DNA of 64,000 nucleotides from the NCBI GenBank assembly GCA_946902985.2, contig OX336389.2:337502444-337566443 (forward strand), given 5' to 3'. Every line of letters begins with the position of its first letter. Within the stretch, counting starts at the first letter, position 1. A program made the position numbers and the translations under genes. The notes below the pieces were generated by a model that did no database searches, was not told the origin of the DNA, and worked only from the letters and a program-made list of their open reading frames with translations. This document shows, in pieces, positions 11,851 through 22,856 of the stretch. The DNA is from Meconema thalassinum (taxonomy: Eukaryota; Arthropoda; Insecta; Orthoptera; Tettigoniidae).

Positions 11851-12378
11851 CAATTAACACAAGTAGGATATATGAAAATAGGCTATATACAGTAATTCTT
11901 CACGGATCTACTTGTTATAGTATTGTACCTAGAACCATGAATTTAAATAAGAATGCTCTTCAGCATGGTCTTCCAAATCAACAGCTGGCATAATTTGAAG
12001 AATGGTACTGTAGGTCCCATATGGTGATGATGGCAATGATGACTATTGTTTAAGGAGCACAACTGCTTGGTAATAAGCCCGGAAGTTATACATAAGGAGA
12101 ACATAATTATTATCAACCCTAAATATGAGTTGCTCTTTGGTCAGTCAATACATTATACACAGAATTGTCTATAGCTCTTGAAATATAAAATCAGATAAAT
12201 AACAAAGAAAGAGAAAAGTTTATATTTTTTAAAAGTGTCTGTAATTGTTTGAAGAGAATGCTTTCCTTGTAAACATAAAGTATACAGTAATATATATTAT
12301 ATGCTTTTTCCTCTAGCATTAGTGTAATGTTCATTTCTCAGTGAATTCATTGAACTTAATTATAGCTTTTTCATTATA

Positions 12379-12445
12379 CGAGGGTCGAGTCATAAGTCAT
12401 GGCAATTTTTTTTCTTATAACTCTTGACTTATGACTCGACCTCTG
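12379..12445. mobile_element. 67-bp mini-element made of two inverted repeats
   Basis: CGAGGGTCGAGTCATAAGTCA at the left and its reverse complement (with small changes, ending CGACCTCTG) at the right are separated by about 24 bp. They are flanked by TA on both sides (12377-12378 and 12446-12447). This is the form of a Tc1/mariner element reduced to its ends. It could also form a strong hairpin. Confidence 0.6.
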
Positions 12446-12917
12446 TAGAAGAGCTCTTCTCTTAAATGTAATGAACAAGCTGAGAAAATAGATTATATTA
12501 ATTTTGTAGTACTGCTTTTTTCTTAAAATATTAAATTTTTTCATATTCACAATTCTGAATAAATGCTTCCATATTTCACACCAAAATATAAGCATGATAG
12601 AACAATATAAAAATTGTTCATGCTGAAGATTTCGAGTGCTTGCAGAAAATATAAATCTTTTAGTTTGGTTCATGAAAATCTTGATACAATGATTACTCTG
12701 CATTGATAGCGCATGTAATTGTATAGACCTGATAGTGCCTTAAAATTTCAAAATAATTTGTGTTGTCTAATGAGGATTACATATGGATAATGTAATGTAA
12801 GAATATAGTGTTGCTAAATCAATGAATATGCATTAAGTTGGTTCTGTATATCCAGTTCTGTTTGTCAATGCATTCTTGGGAAGTCCTACTATCATGTAAA
12901 AAAAAATCGTTTTCTTG

Positions 12918-13421
12918 TGGATATAGTCTCATACGCCTAGTCAATATGATTGATATCATTTATGTAAATCAGTGTGTACTTAAATGCTTGAGTTCCAGAA
13001 TTGTTAGTTTACTGACTATAGACTTTACATTACCATAAATCTCTTTGTGCAGAATGTTCTGCATGATTTTGTGAATGGAATTGAATTTATATAGCAGTTA
13101 TACAGTGGAAAATGTGGTAGTCTATTAAAATTGTCACTAAAATCTAATCGTGGAATTTCATTACAAATTCTTATCTCACCAAGAGCTCAATGTAGGGTCT
13201 TTCTGTAAATTGATGAATAGAATAAGAACTCTTTAGACACAAACTATTGCTAGATGGATCAAGTGTTTTATGTTATGTTCACATTTTTCCCTCATTGACC
13301 CAAACACTGTGTATCCATGGAAAATATTTAGTTCAAATGGACCTAGTTTCATAAGCCTAGTCAAATTTATTGAAAGTCCTTTTCTGTGTACTTAATTGAT
13401 AAAACTAGAGTTCCAAAATTG
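12918..13421. repeat. Degenerate direct repeat pair, 420 bp apart
   Basis: 12918-13001 and 13338-13421 share blocks in the same order: TGGA..TAGT.TCATA.GCCTAGTCAA, then GTGTACTTAA, then GAGTTCCA.AATTGT. The offset is constant at about 420 bp, which suggests an old local duplication. Confidence 0.5.
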
Positions 13422-13851
13422 TGTCAGATCAAAGGTCATTTTAATATGCTTTCACTGAAATTTATGGGAATGAATAGTTTAGAATAATGATCATAATAAT
13501 CATCCAATTGTTTACAATAGATCTGTCCTTGTAGGCAGTCTTTCGTCACTCTTTCACACCATCCCAGCAGACTTTTATAGTTTCACTGCCATGTTGATTT
13601 TTAATATAGCCTAGATTTTATTTTATAGGCATCCACCTGCCATAGTTCCCAAGCAATCACACAAGTAGGAATGATTTCTAGAGGGACAGTTTGATAGATC
13701 ACATTGCATTAGCTTTGCTAGACTTTGGTTCTCTTTTCCACAATATTTAACTGTTCTGGGAAAAAGTGATCCTCCAAAGCTTACCTTCCCTAAATCACTA
13801 TTCTGTGTAGTCAACAGATTCCACTTTATTTGACAATAACTTTTAATTTCA

Positions 13852-13856
13852 TTTTT

Positions 13857-13886
<30 letters not shown>
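13852..13886. repeat. (TTTC)n microsatellite
   Basis: About eight consecutive TTTC units following a T run. Confidence 0.95.
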
Positions 13887-13887
<1 letters not shown>

Positions 13888-14514
13888 TACTTTGGGATAA
13901 TGTGTTTTTGATCACCCTCTTTGTTTCCTTATTTGTGATTCTGTTTCATGCTTCTAGTTTGCATTGTTTTCAAAGCAAAATGAAAGAAAGAAGTGAGATG
14001 AAAAATGTTAATCAACTTGCTAAAATTACAACCTAAAAAGGGCAACTTGGTGTAACATGCTATTCAAGTTCTACTTATTTGATGACAGGCATCGAAGTTG
14101 AACTCGTGTTTGCTGTCGGCTCCCTACTTCTTTGCACTAAATTATAATAATTGGTAAACATGTCTACAATAAGTAACCAGCAGTCATATTGACTAACATG
14201 TCCAGACCAGTGCACTCATGCAACATTACAAAGAGCATGTCACACTTACGTTGGTACATTTTCAAGATAATACACCTTTCTATTGTATTCTTTCACCTGC
14301 ACCTCAAACTTTTGTTCTGAAACAGAGTATAGTATAGATTTATTTTGTGTGTATGTGCTTTATGAAATTTTCTCCTTGCTCTAGTTATGGTGCCTTAATA
14401 CAGTCAAATCTCCATATTACAATAAAACCATCTACAACAGTAGAATATGACAGACTGGTCAGATCTCTATTCTGTGCCATGTAAACTATTATTCAGTGGA
14501 TTAATGAATACCAC

Positions 14515-14695
14515 TCTAACTGTGCCCAATACCTAACTTAAAACCAATCATTACCTCAATTACAAAGACACACACTACTACAGGCAACATAATAACACAG
14601 GTTATCGGAAACATTCTACATGCACCCAAGCACACAGGGATGAAATGACCATGATGTCCAAGCCCCTACAACAACTGTAACTAGCCTGGTATTGG
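14515..14695 (+). mobile_element. SINE family H, 3' fragment
   Basis: It aligns with the 3' halves of the SINEs at 52985-53358 and 53455-53848. Shared parts include 'cacactacta', 'caggttatc', 'acatgcacccaagcacac' and 'gatgtccaagcccct'. The tRNA-like head is missing. Confidence 0.65.
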
Positions 14696-15212
14696 AGTCT
14701 GGCCTGGCATCCTGAATAGTAACTTTTGGTATGAAGTACATGGATTTTGTAACTTTGTTTTCAAGAAACAAATTAAGCTGTTGAAATGTTGGCTAAGGAA
14801 TATGTCTCTGTGGGTGATGGTGTTAGGATATTCCCTGATTGACCAGAAATAATAAATGGGAGGTTTGTGAACTTGGATATTCTGCTCAATAACAGACTGT
14901 CTAATGCCAACACCAGGTTTATCTCAATGCTGTATATCCTCATTAGGAGGTTTTGGATAGAATGGACAATGAAGTTTGCTAGTCCCTTGTCTCATGTCTA
15001 AAATGAATGTTTCATAATGCTACACATTCTAAGCATAGTATCCAGAATCATCTTCACTAGTCTCTTTCCCCTTGTGCATCGCATCGCTAGTGACTTCGTA
15101 TATTATAAGAGTTATTTAAAAGAAACATAGAGAAATCTAGAAACGAACACCATGCATTGGACAATATACACCATATCACGATGACAGCATACAGATGGCA
15201 GTTGGAGGTAGT

Positions 15213-15350
15213 CTACAGATATTCATCCCCGCTGCCCCAATGCTGAACACGTTTCTCTATATCCCCTGCAAAGAAGGATGCTGGTTGCTGAAGAAACCCC
15301 TCTTCTACAGCATCACAAACCTCTTGGTCAGTAGCGAAGCTTCTTCGATC
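15213..15350 (-). pseudogene. mariner-like transposase, C-terminal fragment
   Basis: The minus-strand frame ending in a TAG at 15213-15215 reads ATDQEVCDAVEEGFLQQ, then ASFFAGDIEKRVQHWGSGDEYL. This matches the C-terminal helix pattern of mariner-type transposases (hydrophobic spacing, RVxxW, terminal GDEY). No catalytic core or terminal repeats were found around it. The call rests on pattern memory only. Confidence 0.55.
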
Positions 15351-15828
15351 GACATGTGATAGTCTCGAACTGTGATCTATTTGCTATAGTTGTGTACTTA
15401 ATGTGCTCATTTCTGTTTCATTTGAACAGCCCTTATACAAAGAAAACATCAAAGTGTGTTTTTAGTTAGCATAACTCATAAACTTCCTGATATACAAAAT
15501 ATTGTTGAATCAAACACATATGCCATAAAATATATGTGGTTTTGGTATAGTAGGCTATCCCCAAATGATCATGATTCGTGTCTAGATGTAGATGACCTAT
15601 TACCAAAAAGAAGGCCTATAAAATGCCCCTATTTTGTCTTTAAATGACCTAATTTTTTTAAAAATGAGCTAATAAAATTATCAGTTTCAGAATAAAATAA
15701 TAGATAGGTGGTAAGATTTAACTTTTTCGTAAAACAAACATCTTGGTAGAATTAGCATATTACTACTAAACTATTAATCATTAAACAATTATCACTACGT
15801 CATTTTCATTTCTACTACAGTAATGTGG

Positions 15829-15855
15829 AAAAAAAAAAAATATATATATATATAT
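15829..15855. repeat. A run followed by (TA)n
   Basis: A 12-base A run and then about seven TA units. Confidence 0.95.
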
Positions 15856-15859
15856 TGCT

Positions 15860-18800
15860 AACTAAACGTGCCTTAGTTAGTGTTTCAATACTCCACCATA
15901 GTCATCCTCAAGTTATCAAAAGTGAAGGAATGGTGGTTGCCAGCTAATACTCTTTTATACTTTGAGAAACTTCTTTCTACTTCCACTGATGCAATGGAAG
16001 CATATTTTAAAAGCACTATGTCACTGGCTATTTAATCCTCTTCAAAAATGTCAATCGTGAAGTCTTCTCATGACAAAACACTGGCTATTTGACACACTGT
16101 CTGATACTGTTTATTTGTATCCAATAAAAAATTATGTTCTGTCTGACTGTCCCCCAATCTTACCTTTTACATTTTGTATACAATCTTCAGCATTCCTGAC
16201 TTACATGTAGGGTAAAATACATTTTGATGACCTTAAAAAAAAAAACATTTATTGCAGAATACACTAAGCATTGTCTCTTGAGTAGCCTACTCAGAAAGAA
16301 TATGACCATCAAAATCCGGGCCCTACTCATGATGTTTACAAAAAGAAAATGCCCAAAATGGACGAAGTGGAAGTTCCCACCATGGTGTGCTTTGTATGTG
16401 CATGTAGAAGGAAGTCATCCCTAAAAACTATGTACCAGCTAGCTACATAACCTATTATTTCACTATATATTTTACCTAAAAAATGAGCACTTATGAAGAA
16501 CTTTCACACTCACAGTAGAGGACACACCATTCATTAGGGGCAGGTGACCTTTCTGTTCCACTCCTTAAAGCAACAATGACTAACGCCATTCATTATTCGG
16601 AAAGTATATCACTGGGATCATTAAGTGAAGTAAAGAGTGGAGCAACTAATGGCAACTGCAGGTTGAAGTGCACCAAAGTATTTCAGAACAACTCTTGTTA
16701 AGCCACCAATGGATTTGTAGAAATGAGTGTAGTGGTATCCCCGTTATATTATTCCTCTAGTACACATTGTGAAACAAACCCCAGGGCAGCAGCATATACT
16801 TCAATAATAGTTCCAAAAGGGAACCAAACCTGCAGGGTTGGTTGGAGTTAGGCAATCCCAAGATTACGTAACAGTGTCCAGACTGCCCTACTTGAGTCAT
16901 CCGTGACCACAACACTTGAGGTCCCTATGTTTAGGGGCCCATCTGTCCATCAAATGTGGCATCTAACACGGGGGTGAAGAAGAATGGTCTCTGATTTCTT
17001 AAGAGCTATATATAGTACAAGCAAAGGCATGCAACTCAATAGAACCCAGTTCCCTCCAAGATTGTCAAAAATAAAGAGCTTGTTTTAAAATTTTAACTTG
17101 GATGTCTTGGTATGGCACCTTATTGTGACATCCCACTTACTTATATTCATACATTAGTTAATATATCTCATCTTAATAATAGTCCTTATGTAGCAACATT
17201 GTTATATTCTCCAGAAAATTGTTCAGATGAGATCCAATTGTATGTTTCTCTTAAGAGCTACGGTAACAACCCCTCTAAAATAAGGTGAGCACATTCTTAA
17301 TAATTATTATTTCATAACTTGCACACAGTGTTTTGTAAGTCCTGGAAACTATGTGTCTATAAGACTGGGTGTTGTGAAAGAAATGGTTGTTCTGTAGTAG
17401 TTGTCTTGGACATAATTTTTACTGACTAGTCAGTTCCATTGCATTGACTTTCTTTTAGTATGTGATATTTGTGTACTTAACTCTCAGTATTGTAAGTTTG
17501 TTCTGTAGTCTGCTTCATTGCTTTGAGTTACCAAGGTGTGGATTATAAATGTGTGAAATGTTCCATAATAATTTTCTTACTGTGTAAATATTAATTATGT
17601 TTTTTTAATATACCGGTATTCCTTTCGAAGAGAATGACATTCATAGTCAAAGGTGCCTTGAATTGGTTCTTCAAAACGTGTAAATCCGGTTTCCTTTTTA
17701 TGCAATGACGTTTCATTTGTAGAATAAATTAACTTAAAAGTTATATTAATAATGTCACTGTGATAAAAGAAATGAATATAACTTTTTTGTTTAAAAATTA
17801 CTATAAGGGCCCTTCTTAGATTTTCCATAGTGGTTTCCCTGATTTGGAAAACTGTTAGGGAATTTGGTGATCAGATGTGTGATTAAATATTTTGGTGTTG
17901 GAAGTTAGTTGCTTGTATATGCTTGTAATGTTTGGAGAAAAACTTTGCTACTCTTACTGCCACATTGTTTTAATTGTTCCTAAGCACTGAAGCAGATAAT
18001 ATTAATGGTACAAAATAATTTGTCGAACAACGTTTAGATTTAGCCAGAGAGCATGAAAATTAGTAACTCACCTAGTTGATAAGCATGATGGTTATGGCAC
18101 ACAGCAGTTGTTCTGTTTTCTTACTTGGAAATAAGAAAAGAAAGAAAGAAAAAAAGAAAATTGAGTGCCTATGTTTTTTTCTGTTTATGTTATAAGTTGT
18201 ATGTTGTGCTACTTTCTATGTCTATATAATCACCACATTAGATATTCAATATGTGAATGGCATAAAATTAGTAATTTGTACATAGCTTACAACTAAGGGA
18301 AAAAAAGATGGCTTTAAATAATGTTCTTCCTTATTCCATTCATTCAGAAGCAAACACCTCATAGAAAAGTATAATGTCACTCTGCAGTATTAACTTGGAT
18401 GTTGAAAATGTGTAAACATCAGGTATATTACATTATTATTTTTATGCAAGTAGCACAAACACTTTCAAACTCCATTGACACATTGAGAATAAGTTTTAAA
18501 GGTAATAGTTGAACCATGTACCAGAGATGGAAGAACATTTACCGTAATCATTGCCTCGAGAAGATGCTTGGAGAGCTGCGCGCGTCTCAACATAACAGAC
18601 CAAATTGCTAACCTTTTATCTTTTAGAAATTGGTCAATACTGTGTCTTAAACATAAACTGTTCCCATCACTACATCCTGGGAAGTACAAATTTTTTTTGC
18701 ACTTGTAGCAAACTGTTCGTTAGTGAAATAGGCAGGTCCATCATGGTTCTTGTTAACAAGCATGAAAGAAACTTCCATCTAAACCAGTGTCTTCAACCCT

Positions 18801-19225
18801 ATCTTACTGGTAACTGCACTTCACTTACACATGGACTATATGGATATGCTTGCAATATTCAAACTATACAATGTAGTTGTTTTATTTACTTTTTATTTAT
18901 TTTCACATTCATTCCTTCAGAAAATGTATGTAATTTTATGTTCTTTTAGTATGACATAGTATTCAAAATCTAAATAATTAGAGTCTTCCTTAATTACTTT
19001 TCGTGTGTATAATTAATAATGTCCATCATTGATGCACATCAACATTTTCTTGAAATTGTCAGGTGTATTATTTGGTGGAGGAAATACATCAGTGAATAAT
19101 AATAAATAGCTTAAAAATTGTTCCTCTCAGGGCATTTTGAATTGCGCCCAAACAACGAATATTTTAGACCTCTGTATATCGATGATTGTTGTATTGAAGG
19201 GTGGAGCATCGAACCACTGTATATC
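15860..19225. other. No recognisable gene
   Basis: AT-rich sequence. A stretch at 16535-16575 ('gggcaggtgacc' to 'ccttaaagcaacaatga') resembles the 3' tails shared by several SINEs here. A purine-rich AAAGAAAG run lies at 18134-18160. Otherwise nothing is seen. Confidence 0.4.
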
Positions 19226-19231
19226 CTCTAC

Positions 19232-19435
19232 TGGGTCACCCACGTATCATGTCCTCGCAGCTGAGGCAGAGTTCTGCTTGGCCAATAAGCTATCGCTTCT
19301 CTCCTGCCAGAGTAGTGTTTGTGCGGAGGGGGCAGTCTGCGGCGATAACTAGTTTATTCAAGGTCTCGCAATGCAGTTTTTATCCATCAATGGAACTCCG
19401 CCTCAGCTGTGGAGACATGATATATGGATGACCAT
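19232..19435. repeat. Imperfect inverted repeat (about 43-bp arms)
   Basis: TATCATGTCCTCGCAGCTGA at 19245 onward is matched by the reverse complement of 19393-19422, with 27 of 30 positions agreeing by eye. Weaker agreement extends outward to about 19232 and 19435. The loop is about 118 bp. It could be a worn MITE or a hairpin. The surrounding 1.2 kb is less AT-rich than its neighbours. Confidence 0.6.
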
Positions 19436-19814
19436 GTATTTCATGAGCTTTATGCAAATTTAGATATTCATTTCTAGGCCACAGCAAACATTTTAAAGGG
19501 CTGCATGAAGATCTCTGATCCAAACTAACAAGATACTGTCTTCAGGCTGTACCAAGCAGTTGGCAGTGTCATTAGCTAAAAAGATAAAGAATATGTTATT
19601 CTTGAACTTGGAAATACGGTGAGGGCCCATCCTATAGAACGGAGACTCACAGAGGCCGTGTGACGGCCGGGGCACTGTGTATTGCCATGTGTCGAGCAAG
19701 GTATTGGCGAGCAGCAGCGTAACGCCCAACTCGTTTAACACATTTACACTTTTTAACGTATTAATGATCATAATTACTTACATGAATTTCAGAATACGGT
19801 AGTTGCTGAAAATG

Positions 19815-20327
19815 CTATTGCACCGACATAGGAGGTTTTGGTACACTCGCTGTAATTCTTCTCCACTGATATTTCGTATCGGTAGAGTTATTTAGTTCTC
19901 GAGAGCCTCCAGAGTATGCGGACTGTTTCTGTATACCTTTTGTTTGAGATTCCTCCACAAGTAAAAATCGCATGGTGCTGAAACTTATGAACAAATTTTC
20001 TGCAAACTTCTTGAAACGATAAGTTTCCGCTTGGAAAATTCGATGTTTTGTTCTATACCTAACCATGTTCATGGGATTTGAGGTAGGGTACAGTACTTCA
20101 CAGCCAATCTTAATTATCACGACTAAGGTATCTTGCCAGCTGCATATGTAATAAATGCTATGACAGCATCCAGCGCTTCCCGACCCGCTGTTGTAGTCGG
20201 TACCTGCTATAAATCTCCTCGCAGTAACGCATTGCGACCTGTTCGCGGCATGGCCTCTGCAAAGCTCCGCTCTATAGCGAGGGCACTCACTGTAATTGCC
20301 AAATAAAGGGAACCACCCAACTTGCAA
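19815..20327 (-). other. 170-codon ORF, not recognised
   Basis: One of the longer uninterrupted frames outside transposons. The start MQVGWFPLFGNYSECPRYR shows no signal-peptide or domain pattern I know. The composition is ordinary and I see no repeats, coiled coil or membrane segment. It lies in a locally less AT-rich area and ends 164 bp before a mariner-like element. It may be chance; no splice or promoter evidence supports it. Confidence 0.12.
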
Positions 20328-20490
20328 TTAATTATGAGAGACAAGACATGGGGTAAGGGAATAAGGAGCCGGATGATTTAAGGAATTGAAACGACAATCT
20401 TTTTTTTTAACTATTAAAACAAGAGAATTATTTCTATTATATAACTGTTTTAAATTAAATGAAGAGTTATATGCCATATCAATGTTTATA

Positions 20491-21432
20491 CAAGGTGCAT
20501 CTAAAAGGTTTGATGAATGGTACCTTAACAGAAAGAAAACAAGCTAAAACCGAAATACCTTTAGTTGTCTTCAAAGTACTCTTCATTGACCAGACTACAC
20601 TTTTGGCAACATGTATACAGCTGCTGGAAACTGGCAGTGGAGGCATCTTGTGGAATCGATCGAAGAACTGATTGCACACGTTTTTGGATGTCCGGTATGT
20701 CAGCAGAATGTGTGACTTTTCGAATTCCCGTGAGGATCTGGAAAGTACAGTGGATGTTTGACAGAACAGTTATGCACCACTTAGCCAAAGAACGTAGCGA
20801 TTCATTTTGTATCTGTATTGACTATTAGTTATTATGAGGATTTTAACTTAACAGTCGCCTAGTCAATACCTTTATTTTATGTTTTTATTACATTAGAGGT
20901 ACATCTTCCGAGAGAATATACACTCTTTTTCAGACTTTCGTGAAAGCCTCTTAACACTTCGAAAATACAATCACTCCTCAAAAACACAATAAAAAACTTC
21001 CTTATATCGTCAACTCTTACAGACTAATGACAACATGTGTTTCTAAAATGTATACAATAAATGTGGACGTGTGTATAAGAGAATTCTAAAAGCTGACCAA
21101 GAGTATCCTGTCCATCCTGAAAGAGTTTCAACCAGCCATGAACACATTCTCTGCTTATGGATTTGGTTCCATGCACTGACATCTCCATCACTGTTTTTCC
21201 CCACTTGTAACAAAACTGGATGTGTTGTTCCAGTGCACTGTGACACGAGTCTTCAAACACTACGGTACATTCGACTGGCTGCTTCATCTCCATATGTTCA
21301 GCGCTACGTGGCACTTCTCGAAATGTAGCTCCATGCAGTGTTAAGCCACGTTAGTTATCGTTGTTTTAGGAGGCGGAACATCAAGGTCATTGCGATATCA
21401 GTCCACGTCCTGTATTTTTTAGATGCACCTTG
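20491..21432 (-). mobile_element. mariner-like element, internal deletion derivative
   Basis: The ends are a perfect inverted repeat, CAAGGTGCATCTAAAA on the left and its reverse complement on the right. They are flanked by TA at 20489-20490 and 21433-21434. The length of 942 bp is short for an autonomous mariner. Only the N- and C-terminal parts of the transposase remain. Confidence 0.88.
20561..21314 (-). pseudogene. mariner-like transposase, core deleted
   Basis: Minus-strand N-terminal part (21314 to about 21080): EQHIQFCYKWGKTVMEM and WLKLFQDGQD resemble the first helix-turn-helix of mariner/SETMAR-type transposases. Minus-strand C-terminal part (20788-20561): DIQKRVQSVLRSIPQD and a terminal EEYFEDN match the usual last helix and EYFEG-like end. 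No catalytic DDE/D segments are visible between about 20830 and 21060, so the core is lost. The element could only move with an enzyme supplied elsewhere. Confidence 0.72.
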
Positions 21433-22167
21433 TAGATCAACAGCTGAAAGATTATCATCTGTCCCTTTCTTCATTTATATCCTTTCAAAACTTTCCTGCT
21501 CTTTACTTCATGGTTTCAAAGCCTAAGACAAGATTAAGTGGTACAGTTCCTTAAAACGTCTTTAGCATTGTTAACAAGTCACATTTCTGCTGACAATGCT
21601 TAGCCCAAATCACTGGAAAATTAAGTGTTTCAAAGTTTTTTCATGCTATTTACACAGCATAAAATGGAAGCTACGAAAGCCTTGTCACTATGTCTGCACA
21701 GAAGACAGACCGACTTCCTTGAAGATATTGTATATTTTGCATAGGACTTAAGGAAGACTAATATCCCATGGATGTGTGCTTAAGTATTTGCTACTCATTC
21801 AATGTTCAATACTATGGCAGGATTGACTGAAGCTCTCTAACTCATTCATTTTTGGGAAGAATATTCCAAATGAATTTTAGGAAAACAAGGGAGGGAAATA
21901 ATGAAATCTTGTAATATAGTAGTTTAAGAAAACCAAGGAAGGTCACATTTTATACTCCTTTAATGAAGAATTGTAATCTAGCTGGACAGTTGTCAGTAGT
22001 TCTGTTCTATGTGCTGGAGATTGATTCCTATGGAATCTCTCTTCATTTTCTCCAAAGCATCAGTCCAACTTGTATTAAATACAGTATTCTGAAATTTGTA
22101 CTAATTTTTTTTCGAATACATAAGAGCTGAAAATGTTTTTAAATCATTAGCTGGCCAGCGCTTGTCA

Positions 22168-22170
22168 ATA

Positions 22171-22201
<31 letters not shown>

Positions 22202-22202
22202 T
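22168..22202. repeat. (TA)n followed by T run
   Basis: About thirteen TA units, then nine or so T. Confidence 0.95.
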
Positions 22203-22636
22203 CCAATCTTGGATAGTTGTTGGAAAGCTATCAACATGTGCCATGGTAAACATAATTTGCTTGGTTATTGCCAGTTTGTTTTGATTCATTCAGTTGCTTG
22301 CCTGGTGATACTAGGGGAAAGGAGTCTTTTATTGAACATTTTCACCTATATGTACCTGAAAATCCAGAGCAAATGAGACCTCTTCCTTTATTTGAGTCAT
22401 GTACGACAGTTTAAACACTTAAATCTGGGGACTTTTAACAACATGGAATCCAACATGTTATTATTATGAGGAATTCATGTGCTAAGTTTAATATTCAACT
22501 TCATTGACACGTTTTGTGCATGGGAGCTGATGCATGGTGGCCATAGTCTCAAGAAAACTTGCTTAAAAATATATGTATAGTCAAACTGAAAGGAAGCTCT
22601 GAATAATTTGATAACTGGATGATATTGATTATTCGA

Positions 22637-22856
22637 TAGACTGGCTGCATGGTGCAGCGGTAACACTCTTGTCTGTTGTGCCCAAGATTGCAGGATGGAA
22701 TCCTGGTGCAGTCTGTTGGCATTTGAGGATGCGCAAATGCCAGGGAGCTGTGTCAGTAGATTTACTGGCACCTCAAAGATCCTTTTCGGGGTGAAATTCC
22801 GGCACCCCGGTGTCTCCAAAGGCCACTGTAGTTAAAAGGGACGTTAAAACAATAAC
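22637..22856 (+). mobile_element. tRNA-derived SINE, family D, copy 3
   Basis: Plus-strand copy with head TGGTGCAGCGGTAACAC (A-box-like) and GGATGGAATCCTGGTGC (B-box-like). The body contains 'cagtagatttactggcac' and 'gaaattccggcaccccggtgtc', as in the copies at 1.1-1.8 kb read on their coding strand. The 3' end is 'aagggacgttaaaacaataac', a tail form that recurs elsewhere in the window. Confidence 0.75.

Larger units (their letters stand above)
12446..15212. other. Mostly featureless AT-rich DNA
   Basis: No gene recognised. It holds a degenerate direct repeat pair (12918-13001 and 13338-13421), a TTTC microsatellite and a SINE 3' fragment, listed separately. Confidence 0.45.

Noticed and set aside
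16780..17060. Protein-coding pseudogene on either strand
   Set aside because: Less AT-rich and slightly coding-like, but no frame gave a recognisable motif.
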